Shown: piece by piece, positions 1 through 12,852 of the stretch
How positions within the stretch are numbered: the first letter of the stretch is position 1
Layout of the letters: each line of letters opens with the position of its first letter
Assembly (NCBI GenBank): GCA_964017235.1
Contig: OZ024933.1
Location: 60,246,255 to 60,310,254, forward strand
Source: Sabellastarte sp. h YS-2021
Taxonomy: Eukaryota > Annelida > Polychaeta > Sabellida > Sabellidae
Direction: 5' to 3'
DNA: 64,000 nt
Notes under the pieces: model-generated
What the model was told of the DNA's origin: nothing
The model's database searches: none
What the model saw: only the letters and a program-made list of their open reading frames with translations
Position numbers and translations under genes: made by a program

Positions 1-560
1 AAAAATTTTATTATTATTTTCTGTATATACCCACTCAAAAACACATGAGGTGGTAACACACTAAACTATAATCAATATAACCATATTATCATGCATTGTT
101 CCCATTTTAACCATGATCATTTATCAAAAGGACACTGCCTCTGATGAGACCTATACAGATTATGGTTGAAATATAATTATACCACTAATATAAATTGTAT
201 CAGGCAACTCACTGACTATCACTTGATTATTAGCTTTATAATTATTATACCATCTATATCATTTGTATGCTTAGGTATTCTTATCAATACTGAAGATAGA
301 ACTATGTCCATACTCCCTGATAAGTTGCAAGAAATACTACAGTCTTGAATGGCATAATAAAAGGTTTTGTTCAAAACGACAACTTCAGTTTGCTGGGATA
401 ACTTTTTGTATTTTTGTAAGTGTGTAAAGCCAGCTATTGTGCTTCTAAATTGTATGCTGGCTTTGTAGAGAGACAATGTTAATAATGAAATCATATTCTT
501 ATCTCAGAAATTTTCAAAGACCTTAACTGGTTCTCTTTATTCTTAAAATAGTTTAATGGA
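1..560. other. AT-rich stretch without recognisable gene
   Basis: I see no coding signal, terminal repeat or RNA gene here. The short open frames are AT-rich chance frames with no family signature. Confidence 0.5.
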
Positions 561-2000
561 GTTGTATTTTATGGTGTCAGACCATTAACAGCTGATCTTT
601 GTCTCGATGCTTGTTCAACAGGCTTGGAGTGTCTATGGTCGACAATGCTATGAGCTGCCCTTACCTAAAGATTTCAATAATTATACAATAGTCCACCCTG
701 AGATGTTAAATATCCTACTGGCTCTCAAGATATGGGCTTATCAATGTACTGATTGGAAGGTTCAAATTCAATGTGATAATATGGCTGTGGTAGATGTTCT
801 TGCTTCTGGCAAGACTAAGGACAAAGTACTAGCTACATGTGCCTGAAATATATGGTTATTATCCTCCCTGTATAATATCACCTTACAGGTAGATCATATA
901 CCTGGTAGAGATAACATGGTGGCAGATTTGCTATCTAGGTTTAAGTTCGACCAAGAGTCTTATCTCAAACTTAGTCAACATATACCTTATCCTCATTGGA
1001 TATCCTCACTGATTTGACATGTTTAAATTATGGCATATAGTTGTAGGCACTCTTCCAGCTCAGCTCAGCTGACCACCAGGGCGTTTGCACATTTGTTTGA
1101 AGTCTTCAGGCCAGGTACTCAGAGAGATGTTACTCTAGCAGGTTTTATGACTTTCTTGATTTCCTGATGGCGGCTGGGCTGTCACTGTAACGGATACATA
1201 TTTCAGTACTTTTAACTTTCATGGAACATGTGCATACTCACAACTCAAAAGTAGCTCCAATCAGTAATTACATGGCCGCTCTTACAGCCTTTTTATACTG
1301 TACGATTTGCCTACTGCTGTCTTTAAAAATGACAAGATTCAATTATTTATTAAAGCACTCAAGTTGAACAGGCCTTTGTTCAACTTGAATGCCCCTATTT
1401 TAAAAGAGCAAACTCTTGTTCAGATTGTAGAGGTTTATAATCACCTAGAGCATCCTTACGTCTTTACCACTGTATATTTGCTGGCCTTTTTTTCTCATTT
1501 ATGAGATTGTCAAATATTCTCTCTCATACCAGAGCTCAGCATGATCACACTAAACATGTAGCTAGATGGGATGTTTTTTTTCACCTTCAGAAGCCATTGT
1601 TTTGTTGAAATGGTCCAAGACCAATCAATTTAGGGATAGGGTGCTACTAGCCCCCCTTTTCCCTAGCTCACCTCTATGTCCAGTCACAGCACTTGGAGCA
1701 ATGATTGCTCATATCATTGGATCTGATAATGATCCACTTTTTGCTACTTATGTTCATGATTCATTATTGCCATTAACAGATACCATGGTTAGAAAGCATC
1801 TTAAGAGGGTGCTTGCACTCATCGGCTTGCAAAATGATGGGTACACATTTCACACATTCAGAAGGTTTAGTTCCTCCTGGGGCTCCGATGGAAGCTACTA
1901 AATCTCAGGAGACATGGGTATCAGACACTGTCTGACGTTATATACATTCACACACCCCTGCTTCCTCGGCTCTCCTCTCAGCTTTTAGACAACAACTACT
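561..2000 (+). pseudogene. Decayed DIRS/Ngaro-type retrotransposon: RNase H and tyrosine recombinase region
   Basis: Several frames on the + strand together resemble the 3' half of a DIRS-type pol. At about 585-630 there is an LDACSTG motif, the start of the DIRS RNase H. After a frame break, 607-842 reads through HPEMLNILLALK and IQCDNMAVVDVLASGKTKD, and 890-940 gives DHIPGRDNMVADLLSRF. The tyrosine recombinase follows. At 1480-1600 there are matches to the conserved segment before the catalytic domain. At 1566-1901 the frame reads LLKWSKTNQFRDRVLL, then LCPVTALGAM, then HTFRR, which is the HxxR box. The terminal catalytic tyrosine is not in frame. DIRS elements integrate with a tyrosine recombinase rather than an endonuclease or DDE integrase. 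At least four frame breaks or stops show it is dead. Neither the reverse transcriptase nor terminal repeats are visible, so the ends are approximate. Confidence 0.8.
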
Positions 2001-4090
2001 TTTGTGATGGGTGTTTGGGTGAATTAGATCTCAAGATCTAATGCTTTTGTTAAATCTCTAAATTATAATATATTCAAATTTCAGTTATTTGTTAGTTGGG
2101 GGTTTACTCCTGATGGTTATTCGTCAAGGAACACATATATTTTGCAATTGCATGGGTACATTAATTGTACCTTTGCAGTTACTAGACTATACACACAAAT
2201 TACCGTATTCACATGTTATGCATTATAATGGACTCTTGCAGTCAGTGAGATTTATTAGTCATGATGGATTTTTATATATAAATAGACTTGCTATAAACTC
2301 AATATTAATACACTTCATAAGAACATTTTAGATGATATGGGAATGTGTATTTAATCATTGTAATAAATGCACAAAACCCATCGGTATTCTCATTTGTATG
2401 AAATTAATATTGAAAGCCAGGTTTAGTTTACCTGGGCTATGCCTTGATCTTGGTGCTGGTCAATATACTGCCTGTTTAAAATTTAGTCACCATTGTCTGG
2501 TCCTGGATTGCTGGTTTCACAGACTTGGCTCCTTTTTTGGCCTTGTCAGGAATTTGACATTCATGTCACCAACTTGGCCCCTTGCATTGTTCAGAACTTG
2601 ACCTATGTGACCTTTACAAGACCGAGGTCATTTGTGTCGTTACCTGACATCATGTTCTCTGTTGGTCGTAGGTTATTGGTCAAATTGGGATCTTATTTAT
2701 CTTGGATCTGGTGTGAGGTGACTTTTGTTTGACCCAAGTTCACTGGGGGCATGAAATGAGTACTAGGTGTGCCATAAAACACTAAAAATAAATCAGCCAA
2801 CTCCAAACCGTTCAACAAACACAATCATGCAATGAATCAATGAACTAACACAACTAGTTAACAAGAAGAGAGCATAATGCTGGACTCAGTGTGACTATTT
2901 TTTGTGATTACTTGGGTTTAAAACTGTGTTTGCAGATTGCTTGTCATTGTCCCTGCATTTCGTCCCATTTGAAAAACTTTCAAAAATAAAAAGAAAATTA
3001 AAGAAATTGGAAAGAAAAAATAAAAAAGTAGTGTCCAAGTCATATTCGAAGCCAGGACCTAGGAATCACAAGCTCACCTCTTTACAGGCAGAGATACAGT
3101 GGTATTTATAAATTTCTGATGTTTAAATGGCATATGTCAAATGTGAATATAAAAAACTGCATTGTTTGACATTTCTAGATTTACTTTTACACAGAAACAC
3201 CAGCTATCGATCTGGTCCCTATGATCTTTTACAAGTGAGTACAAGTATATGATGATCATTCATTATGGCACAAATTAAAAGGATAATTTGGTAATTCACC
3301 CATGTTAGCAATCAGCAATCATATCATAATGTGTTCAAATCTGAAATGATAATTTACCCCTCTTAGCAATCACGTCAGAGTTGAATTTACTAAGTCAGGC
3401 CAGACAATTTCGTCATTTAGTACAATTAGCTAATTCACTAATCATATTAAAAGGCTAATTGAAGCATACTTCATAACATAAGTACTCTCCTAATACATTT
3501 CTAAGATAGATATAAGATATTTGTAAGTTACATGGTTTCTGAAATACTGACAATAAAATCAAATCATGAATAAGAAATCCTGGCGTGATACTGATTTACG
3601 TATGTGACAAAAGAAGCAGATTTCTGTGTATATACCCAATTGAAAATAAGAAAAAGCTGTCTCCGGACTTTAATTTTCACTCAAATTTTTACCAAAATTG
3701 GAGGAATTTGTCTGTACTGTAAGAAGTATATCCACACCAAATGCTCAATTGGTGTAACAGTTTTCTTTAGTTTTACGGAAAAAAAAATGGTGTACAGACA
3801 GAATAACGGAAAGACAAAGCAAGACTGATTACCATAACCCTCTCCTATAGTCGAGCATTAATCGTTACCCGAGCAAGGTGAAGACCTAAATATCGCATGT
3901 CATGAAGAATTACTATAGAGAAAACAGAGTGAAATTGCACCTTACAATTTCTAAATTTCTCTCAGATCCATTAGTAGCAGCTAGCTAGATTTCAGTTGTA
4001 AATCCATCAGCAGTAATTACACAAAATATATCTGCCCTGATACAAGTAGCTTAATTGGTATTAAGGAGTATGTAAGAGAGTTACCAAAAT
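2001..4090. other. Unannotated stretch
   Basis: There is no recognisable gene or terminal repeat. The segment 2440-2750 has several TTGACC/GGTCAA-like words, but I could not define a repeat unit. The open frames at 2089-2732, 2926-3111 and 3604-3828 have low-complexity, LINE-unlike compositions and no known motif. Confidence 0.4.
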
Positions 4091-4094
4091 TAGC

Positions 4095-4345
4095 CAAAAT
4101 TAGCCTGATCCATTGTTGAAACATCTCCGGATGCCCATGGGAAATCAATCGAGTACAGCTCAAGGTCTGGTGGCCGACATTCTCTTAGCTGAAAAGCAAG
4201 GTCTTGGGGATAATCATGCATAGACCCAAGGTTCTTTGGCCTGCACTGAGGATGTAACCCGTGACAGAGAACCACCATATTAAGTGGCCCTATGAGCCAC
4301 TACATGTCTGCCTGTACCTATGATTCTTATGTATAATACCTATGT
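4095..4345 (-). repeat. SINE family B, diverged copy
   Basis: Read on the minus strand, the body resembles the copies at 6295-6520 and 60430-60625. A CAGTG(G)CAGG word is followed by AAAGAACCT, a short gap and an AGAGAATGTC motif. The end at 4284-4345 recurs almost exactly at 8223-8285. The tRNA-like head is eroded. Confidence 0.55.
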
Positions 4346-4599
4346 ATAACTTAATAATTAAACATGGAGTGTCAAGAATTTTTCACTACATAATTAAACA
4401 TATAGTGCCAGAGGGAGCACAAACCTTCATCTGGGTGTCCATTTATATTGAGAAAATCTATAAAAGTCCCAAAATGAATCCAAATCTTTTCAGGGAAGAC
4501 AGTGCCAGGGTTGGATCCTCGTTGTGTGAAATTACGACCTCAACCTAATGGATAGTTTTTCAGAGATGTACAGATTTTGTGGGGAAGATATTTCTCCTG

Positions 4600-4845
4600 C
4601 ATAGCAGTAGATTAGATTAGTACATAGATGTACTGTAGATGTACAGGTCATATCACCACAGGTAGTTTTTTGGGCAGAGGAAACCAGTACAAACAGGTGG
4701 TCAAGGTTCTGTACTGTAAACTGCCAACCATCGGTAAGCAGCTACCAACTTTCCCACATCAGATACAGGATTTGAACTACCGTCCTCAGAGGTGAGAGGT
4801 GAGTGTGTTGCTATTGTGCAACCATGGTCCCCCTGAGCCATGTGT
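4600..4845 (-). repeat. tRNA-derived SINE family A, minus-strand copy
   Basis: The reverse complement follows the same order as the better copies at 22579, 42746 and 58316: a CCACCTCTGAGG head, a degenerate B box, GGGAAAG-TGGTAG, GGCAGTTTACAGTACAGAAC, CTGGTTTCCTCTGCCC and ATGACCTGTACA. The left end runs into an (AGATT)-type tail at 4607-4620. Confidence 0.75.
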
Positions 4846-4970
4846 AAACCCATGTTGTGTGAAAACATGACTCTGATACATTGCTGAGCACAATGGACAA
4901 GCAAACAAACATGCATGATACCCTTACCCGACCCTTCATGCAGTCGAGGGGAACAATGGACAACACATCT

Positions 4971-5556
4971 GGGCCGGTATTCACGAAGGGTCTTAGACTT
5001 GGCCAGGTCTTAGGCTTAAATGTGGTCTTAAAGTTGAGACTTTTGTCTCAGCTAAGTTTTGTCTTAAATCCGTATTCACAAAAAGGGACTTAGCTAAGTC
5101 CAAGATTATCAAATAACCACAGTGGTTTTATGTGTCATGTGACCTTTCTTTTCTATTTCAAACTATACTATTGGTGATATATATCATTCATTTAATGCAT
5201 TTTATCAAAGGGAAAGTACTGTTTTGAAATGGAAAACCTTGTTACCACGCATAAACTCCCAAAGACTGCTTTAGTGAGGTGTTCTGTATAATTATACTTT
5301 ATTTACAGCCATTTCAAATTTTGAAGTGGAGAAAAGTTTATGGCGGCCATATTTAAGTCCTCTTTACAAAACTTAAGCCCACTACCAACCAGCCTTAGAG
5401 TTGAGCCCTTGGCTAAGCCTAAGACCGGTCTTACATTCTTTGTGAATACCACTAAGCCTAAGACAAAAGTCGTAGCAGTTTTTGGGTAGAAACTTGAGAC
5501 AAAAGTCTCAACTTTAAGCCTAAGCCCTGGCTAAGACCTTTCGTGAATACGGGCCC
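4971..5556. mobile_element. 586-bp TIR element (GGGCCGG/CCGGCCC-type ends), non-autonomous
   Basis: The left end reads GGGCCGGTATTCACGAA and the right end is its inverse with one difference (TTCGTGAATACGGGCCC). Both arms, about 150 bp each, repeat words such as GTCTTAGACTTGG and TTGAGACTTTTGTCTCA in inverse order. There is no coding capacity. The ends resemble the elements at 16488 and 35473, so a PIF/Harbinger-related MITE is the likely class. The flanks are CTG on the left and CAG on the right when the terminal G is assigned to the flank, which does not give an exact target duplication. Confidence 0.75.
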
Positions 5557-6229
5557 AGGTATTTAGCAGTGAAGTAAGAGTAAACGATGAAACATGGCCT
5601 TTATCAGACTGACACTGCTAGACTAAAGGTTTTGGTACAACTTGCTGGCTGAAAAAGGGTCATTATCCATTTATGTGTATATACCTCAACAATTAATTGT
5701 CAGATTATTCATAATAAAAGAGCGATGATCATTCAAACAAGTGAAGGATGAAAATGAAGTGCCACAATGATCAGAATTCTCTATTATCGCCCATTTTGGA
5801 CCTTCTTCATTTGGCAGAGAGCTCTTCATATACGAACTGCGTCATTACCAATTATCAGGTGTATAGCCAGGACATGTTGGTGTAAATTAAGGTCTATTGA
5901 CTGTTACAAAAGCAAGTGTTTATAATTGATTAGGATTTTATTTCATGTACTTCATTTGTGCTCATTTGAGCCATGTACCAAATAATACAGCAAGCAGTAC
6001 CCGCTTCAGGGTCGAGCCTCATAGTTCAATGACGCTTAATAAGGATCTGTAATGAAGCTGTTACTGCACTTTATAAAACATGTGAGGCTCAAGGGTATCA
6101 CTGTGGTAATACATTCACCTCCAACCTCTGAGATAAAAATTTGAATTCCAGGCTAGCCTGAAGGTAAACAACTTGTAGTTGTTTGCCATTGTATTGTGTA
6201 TTTATATTCAGTGCAATATCTCCATATAC
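5557..6229. other. Unannotated stretch
   Basis: I see no gene, RNA or clear repeat here. Confidence 0.4.
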
Positions 6230-6520
6230 TATAGGACTCAAAGCACTATTAAACACATCTGCCTGCACCGGTACAGCCCCAACTCACAAGTAACTGACAT
6301 TCCTTGACAACTGTAAGATAGAGGCTCAAGCATGACCATTTATCAACATCCTTGAGGTTGTTTAGCCTGCCACTGGGTATAGGACCCAATGACAGAGGAC
6401 TAAGTTGTCATCCAAGCACTTAGTATGTATCTGCCTGTACCTGGGTTTGAACCCACGTCCTCTGAGTTCATAGACTAGTGTGCCACCCGTGTGGCCACAT
6501 TGGCTAGCAGTTTACAGAGC
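6230..6520 (-). repeat. SINE family B, minus-strand copy
   Basis: On the minus strand the head contains CTCAGAGGACGTGGGTTCAA, which holds a B-box-like GGGTTCAAACCC further on. It is followed by a body shared with 60430-60625: CAGTGGCAGG, a CTCAAGGA(A/T)GTTGATAAATG region, and CTTGAGCCTCT. The left limit is approximate. Confidence 0.65.
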
Positions 6521-7470
6521 AATACCTTGAGCTACTGCCTGTACCGGCCCTTGTAACTACCAGTTAGTATTTAATATTTACAAAAGTAGTAGGTGTAAGG
6601 TAAGTACTAAATATGTAAATATAAAACAATGTAACACAAAGCTAACATGGACACTTGGGACTCCATACTGGTTATGTGAGAAAAGTAGAAAATTTTCATA
6701 ACCTGTTTAAATGGAAAAAAGATACAGGCACTTCATGTACTCTGGTAAAACGACACAATGTGGAAAACAAATATTCCATTAAAATCTCTAATATAACAAA
6801 TACTTTTATGTTTCTGGCCAGTCGGTTTACCCCTAAAGTGACACGTGGACACCCAGTGTGTATCTTCATGCATTTGTAATTTCACTCAGGTATGCATTGT
6901 TACAATTCTTTCTGTGGAGACTTTTGTATCTTTTTACCATAGGAAATTATCTTTATTTTTGTAACCAAAATGTCACATGTGGCAATGGCATATTACTCCC
7001 ATATTTAACCCTACTTTTTAAAAGAAGAAGAAAAAAGAATCAGCTCTAAGTAAATAGTATGGAGACACTAAAGAGACAGAACAGAATATTATTTAATGTG
7101 TGATTATTATTGTGTATTTCATCTGTTTTAAATATACTGATTGACAATTTGACACAGGTCTTAGATTGACATTGAAATGAAATATATTGAATTTAAAACA
7201 AAGCCAATCAGAATCACCAACATTAAAATGTGATTTGTAAGGTATCTTTTGATTGGCCATTTCCGGATTTTGGCAGCTCTTCTGCAGGGTTAAAAGATCT
7301 GGTTTTTTTAAATTTTAAGTCTATTAATAAGTTCCAGTCGCGTCAACTGCATATTCTAATAAATATAAAACCACCCTGGTTTCCAAAAAAAAAAAAAAAA
7401 AAATGGAATTGTAGGTGTGCCAAACTACCATACTACGCAATGCTTGAGTTATTGTACACTTAAAACTTTT
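6521..7470. other. Unannotated stretch with a poly-A tract
   Basis: No gene is recognised. A run of about 18 A lies at 7386-7403, close to the 3' end of the LINE that follows. It could be a remnant of a retrotransposed tail. Confidence 0.4.
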
Positions 7471-7475
7471 CCAGT

Positions 7476-8195
7476 ATGGTGGTGTTCTAATTCTAATAGC
7501 ACTTTTATAGCGCTTAATCTTTGTCAAAAGACAGATTCTAAGGCGCATCACACAAAAACATTGTTCAATATTCAAAAACCAGAGACATTGCAGGGGTCAG
7601 CACCGCGGAGAAAGCAGAAGGAGATTGGAAATTTAGGGTGGGTATGCTTTTCCAAAGAGGTATGACTTCAACTTAGACCTGAAAGAGGCAAGTGAGTTTG
7701 CAGAGCGGACCTCATCAGGAAGGTCATTCCAAATCATAGGTGCGTCATACGCAAAACTGAGTCCAAAATGTTTTCGAGACTTGAAAACTGAAGCAAAGTG
7801 GGGAACCTCAAGAAATATGCCATCAGATTGACTTCGACGTGTGTTATATGCACTATGTCTGGGAATCAGGAAGGATTCAAAGTATTTGGGGTTACCACTG
7901 TGTAGGAACTTATATACCAGCATGGCAGTCTTAAAGATAGAACGGTACTTAATCGGCAACCAATGTAGTGCTTTTCTAACTGGAGTGATGTGTGAGTACT
8001 TGGTGGTGTTGGCAACAATTCTGGCAAGGCTATTCTGAATACATTGAAGTTTGCGCAGATCTAGAACTGAGAGACCTCTGAACAGAGAGTTACAGTAATC
8101 AAGTCGACTTCCGACCAGAGCATTGGCAGCCGTAAGAGCCGCTTCATGTGTCAGATGTCCTCGGAGTCGCTTAAGATCTTTATCAAAGGAAAAGT
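7476..8195 (-). mobile_element. CR1/L2-like LINE, 5'-truncated 3' end with open reverse transcriptase C-terminus
   Basis: On the minus strand a single frame from about 8190 to 7633 reads SRLDYCNSLF, then LQCIQNSLARIV, then LHWLPIKYRSIFK, then APMIWNDLPDEVR and LKSYLFGKA. This is the conserved post-RT domain of CR1/L2-group LINEs, the region after the reverse transcriptase fingers and palm. No stop occurs in about 185 codons, so this insertion is fairly young. The EN and RT catalytic parts are missing, as expected for 5' truncation. The 3' UTR ends near 7480 with the sense motif GATTAAGCGCTATAAAAGT, shared with the fragments at 12853, 47275, 61096, 61345 and 62800. No clean target duplication was identified. 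Confidence 0.85.
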
Positions 8196-8290
8196 AACTA
8201 CCAACTGTCCCACATCAGATACAGGGCCCTATGAGCCACTACGTGTCTGCCTGTACCTATGATTCTTATGTATAATACCTATGTAGTTGT
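8196..8290. repeat. Fused fragments of SINE A and SINE B
   Basis: Positions 8196-8222 match the middle of minus-strand SINE A (CTACCAACT-TCCCACATCAG, as at 4742). The next 63 bp match 4284-4345 of the SINE B copy almost exactly. The two pieces are also about 400 bp apart at 4.2-4.8 kb, so this looks like a deleted duplicate of that region. Confidence 0.5.
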
Positions 8291-8777
8291 CTGCGTTTAT
8301 CACGATTTTGTGTCCCTTCCGACCAGGGAATGTCAGACTCTAGTCAGCATGCTACCTCATTGTATACTTTGGCATATACGATTTCAGTTGTTTAAAATAT
8401 GCTTTTGATCTATGTGAGAAGCAGCATATGTAGTTTGATAGGGGCATTAACTGTTACAACAATCGCATTGCAAACCTTACACAGGATTATCATTCTCACT
8501 GGTTTTTGATCCAATCCTTTGTAATGTAATGAATCTCTGTCTCCAAAAGTCATGAGACATGGTAGGGTCTGTTTCAAAGACGTCGAAAAGTAAGAGTATT
8601 GTATGCTTTGTTAAAGGACAAGTGAATAATGAATGACAATGATGCCTCTGCAGAAATGACATCAGGCAACCCGTTCCACAAGATGGAGTATCATAGGCAA
8701 ATCTGTAGGGGGAGTGCTTCTGTGATTCACACATTGAAATGGTAACATGTCGAATCTTCAATAACTATACAATATCC

Positions 8778-8965
8778 ACCTCTGAGATTGGGGTTGGCCT
8801 CCTGCCCTGACCCTAAGGGGGAAAGCTGGTAGTTGCTTGCTGTTGGTTGGCAGTTTACAGTACAGAACCTTAACCAACTGTATGTACTGTTTTTTTCTGC
8901 CCTTCCAACTACCCGTTGTGATACGACCTGTACAGTGTTGAAAGCAACGTAAATAAATGGCTTGT
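8778..8965 (+). repeat. tRNA-derived SINE family A, head-damaged copy
   Basis: The body is clear (GAAAGCTGGTAGTTGCTTGC, GGCAGTTTACAGTACAGAAC, CTGCCCTTCCAACTACCCGT, GACCTGTACAGTGTTGAAAG). The B-box region is corrupted, and the tail is a short GTAAATAAATGG. Confidence 0.75.
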
Positions 8966-10984
8966 CAACAATGGGGTTGGCAGCTGAGTCACATGTTAGT
9001 TATTAGCCTTACTACCTCCTTGTCTCCTTGGTCAATTCTCACGCACTAAAGCACCTCCTGGACATCAAAAGCGGAGAAAAATAGGAAACAGCCTAGCACA
9101 AATTGGTTATTACTATGTGTTGTAGGTTTCAGGTGTTAATGTTCCAGATGAAATGATAGCAGATTTAGTTTATTTGAGTTTATTGGCACACATCTAGCAT
9201 TTGATACTCTTCGTACAATTTTGGACAAGGAAAAAAATTACATAAAATATCACTGCAATATCTCTGCACCTTATGAAGCTCTTTTCTAATGGGTGGTAAT
9301 GTAACTTCCGCTTGAAAGCAGATCCTCCTATAAGAACATATATCATAAACCTTACAGAGCTATATCTTTGTATTAGTGTTTTTGATTGGATAGATTTTGA
9401 ATTGATTGTTTATGTTATTTATTGGCCAAGTGACCATCCAATTTATCCAACCAAGGATTAGACCCTCAGCTGTTGGAAGGGACACAGGAGTGTTTGACTC
9501 TGAGGCACTCTGAGGACAGCATAGATGTGACATTTAAGATCATTTCCTTTTCCCATTATTCAAGGGGAAGCAAAAGGTCTGTGGATATTTGTTATTGGTT
9601 CACATGAAGAGAACATAAATCACTCCAGAAGCATCAGTTTTCATAAGCTCTGACTTTTTTATGGGGACTTTTACACAAATCGGTGATTTATCAATTTTTC
9701 ACCATTATTTGGATAAAGGAAAGAAACTTGGCTACAGAAGACACAACAGTGATGGGGTTAAATACAGTAACATTTATTGACATTGAATTCAAAATTAATA
9801 AATGGATCTTTCTGAAAACTTTTATGTGGGTTGGGCCAGACCAAAGGAAGAAGTAATTACTCTTGTCTAAAGATCCAGATAACATTCTGGACATAAAAAC
9901 AGATTTTGTGAAAACATGCCCTGGAAGAGGTCTGCATTCTACAAGTACTTGTTAGACCATAATAAATCAGAATTTGCACTGAGAAAATCACAAATGTTGT
10001 ATTGAATTATATAGAACCTTTCTGTCAAATCTTTCTGGGCCATTTTTCTTCTCATGTGTTGGAGAATTTTGGTAAATTTTTCTTGCTTACATTTTGTTGT
10101 TATTATCAATTGGTTTGTTTAAGGGGGAGACCCATTTTTGCTAATTTCATATACTGTTACAAGTATAACACATCTGGTTGTGTCAAATAAACTATGTCAA
10201 TATTGCCATATGTGGGAATTCTTTTGAAGTTATCCCTTTTAATCCTGATTGATGTTGCATCTCACAGGAAATGCATTAATGAACTGTGTAAATCAAGGGT
10301 AAAATTGCTGAGAAGTCAGCTTAACAGGTTTTAGTCATTTCCTGTGTAGTTTTTGAACTATTCTCTTTGATGAAACATAATATATAATCATCATTTGAGT
10401 TGCCACTTTGATACAAAAACAATTAGCACTTGTAGATAATGTGTTTTTTTGTTTGTGTGCTTTTATAAGAATTTAGCTGTTTCCATGGCTATCACTTGCA
10501 AAGTATGAGTTTTATCATTTGTGCAAACTTTTCGTGCTATATAGCATAAAGGAACAGGTAAAATTTGTACTACAGGCAGTTTAACTTTGTATAGCATTGG
10601 TGTGTTACATCATTTTTTAACTATATCAAAGGTCTTAGTTGTGGTAACATAACCATTTAAATCGTAATGAACATATTATATTCTTTTCACTTATTCATTT
10701 ATTATAGTGACATGTATTTCACAAAACAAAAGTAAGTTTATAGATAAATTAACACCAATTGCCCTGCAACAATGAACTTACAAGTCACTTCAAGTGTAAA
10801 ACATTTATTATGTTGGTTAAACATATTACAAATATCTCATTAAATATGCAGCACAAATAAATTCAGTTTAAATGTGAAAACATGTTAGCAAAATAAATAT
10901 ATTTTATATTTTTGATAAACATCCATGATGGCAGCAATTATCCAACCTTTACTATTGAAAAAACAAGGTCTAAAGGGATTAGGG
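8966..10984. other. Unannotated stretch
   Basis: I see no gene or mobile-element signature in about 2 kb. Short open frames such as those at 9691-9894 and 10002-10190 carry no recognisable domain. Confidence 0.4.
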
Positions 10985-11180
10985 TCTACTAGCGAGAGCG
11001 CAAAGCCATCAGAGACACGAGTGGTGCACTGAGGCAGTCCCCCATTATATTACTAACATAGCCTATTGCCGCTTAATTACAGTGAACAGTCAGATACTCA
11101 TCCTATGCCACAATTCATCAAAGTCTGGAGACAAAAAAATATCTCTAGAAGTGCGAGCCTTGAAAAGAAAAATTACCAAA
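10985..11180 (-). repeat. 5S rRNA-derived SINE, minus-strand copy
   Basis: The reverse complement reads CTTCTAGAGATA, TTTGTCTCCAGACTTTGATG, AATTGTGGCATAGG, then a diverged 5S-like core (GCGGCAATAGGCTATGTTAG), GTGCACCACTCGTGTCTCTG and ATGGCTTTGCGCTC. The same order occurs at 37700-38110 and 38885-39060, where the 5S core is better preserved. Confidence 0.7.
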
Positions 11181-12852
11181 CCACCATAATCAAAAATATT
11201 ACATTCGGGATTTTTAAAGAGTACATTGTTAGGCAACATATTCCTCATCAATGAAACAGAGACCTTAGGGACAGTTGGTAAGAACATCCTACATATGGTC
11301 ATGAGCGGACTTCTAGAGCTATGTAGGAATGAATGGTACATAATACATCCTACGTAATGTGTTCCATTCAAGAGGAAACATTTATAAATGCTTTCAGTCT
11401 TCTGTAGGTTTGTAAAAACGCCAATATCATCTAAGTTAATGATAAAACAGGCCATCAGCATTTTACATTTGTTGTCATAATCGGATCCAAAGCAAGGGAC
11501 TCACAGGTAAACAACAGCTAATAGTTTATTGAGCCACATTCAGAGGTCACTATTGCATATTGCATGCAAGCAAATGTATATATTTTGGTCTACTGTTGAT
11601 AAAGGAAAGCTTTTCATTTCATTGAAATAACATGTAAATTTACTTTTATCGAAGACATTAACAGAAGAGAACACCTGAACAATAATTTTAAAGGTAAGCC
11701 AAATTTTACAAAGAACATCAATATAAGGGGGTTCTGGGCAAGACCTGGGTTGGACTACAGTTCTCATAATTTCAGATAATGTAAATTAGTTTAATGAACC
11801 TAACAAACATGATAGAGTCCTTAGACAAGGCTACAACATGTAAAATAATTGAATATCAAATAAATTCAGTCATCCCTACAAACGGATTTGAATAATGTGA
11901 CAAGCTTGTACAATTTATTTAAGTTACGAAATAACACACAAAAACTCTGAAACGAATAAAATAAAGTGCTTATGGACAAGGACATTAACAGAGATGAACC
12001 ACTGGGAAACAATATTAAAGGTCAAATAAATTTAAGTCGGGAGACAAACAGTAAACAAAGCGACTGAAAAAGGTATGATATGTTATTTTATTTTCAGCAA
12101 CGTAGTAGCAGGAGGAAAAACCTTGGAACAGGCTATAAAATGAAAAAAAAAAAAAAAAATAAAATTAAAAAAAATAATAACAAAAAATAATAAATAAAAT
12201 AATAATAATAATAAATAAAAAAATAAGTATTTAATAGTAGCAGAAATGACAGATTTTTATAAATTTAATTACGTTAACATTTATAAAACCTCAGGCAAAA
12301 GTTACAAGCTGTTACTTTAAATTATTCAAAGGAAGAAAGAGCCTTTGAGCAAGGCTACATATACAACACAAAAAGAAAGCTGAGACACTGTTTCAGTAAA
12401 TCTATGTGAGGATAAATCTCACTGTTTCCCATGAAAAAGGTTAGCTAAGAGAATAAATTGCTATACAAGTATGGGAACCTGTTCAGATAGTACCTAGCAT
12501 AACAAAAGAAGTTTATATGCAAATTTTAAGTCTTTTTGCTGGCTTGTTTGATAGCATAAATCAGATAAAAATTCTGTGGTGGGTGTAGAATGTTCATTTT
12601 ATATTGCGCCCTATGCATAAGGGTTTGCAAAGAGAAATAAATCTTGGTTTGAAGACCTCATTTGGTACCAGGAGGGACCATTAATGGATTTGTTTGAAAT
12701 AGATTCACATCGGATGACAAAAAAATCAGATACATTTATATTCAGGTTTTTATAGCCCTTCAGATATGCAACTAACCCTGTCCTCTCATTTATCTTCATA
12801 TGATATCTAGTTGCTCTCACAGAGCTTGTACCTGATTCACAAGCTTCAGACA
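11181..12852. other. Unannotated stretch with weak internal repeats and an A/T tract
   Basis: The words GACATTAACAGA-GA-AACC and CCTT-GA-CAAGGCTACA recur at irregular spacing (11655 and 11970; 11818, 12122 and 12342). This suggests an old, degraded tandem repeat. Positions 12144-12232 are an A/T-only low-complexity tract built from AATAATAAATAA. No gene is recognised. Confidence 0.35.
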
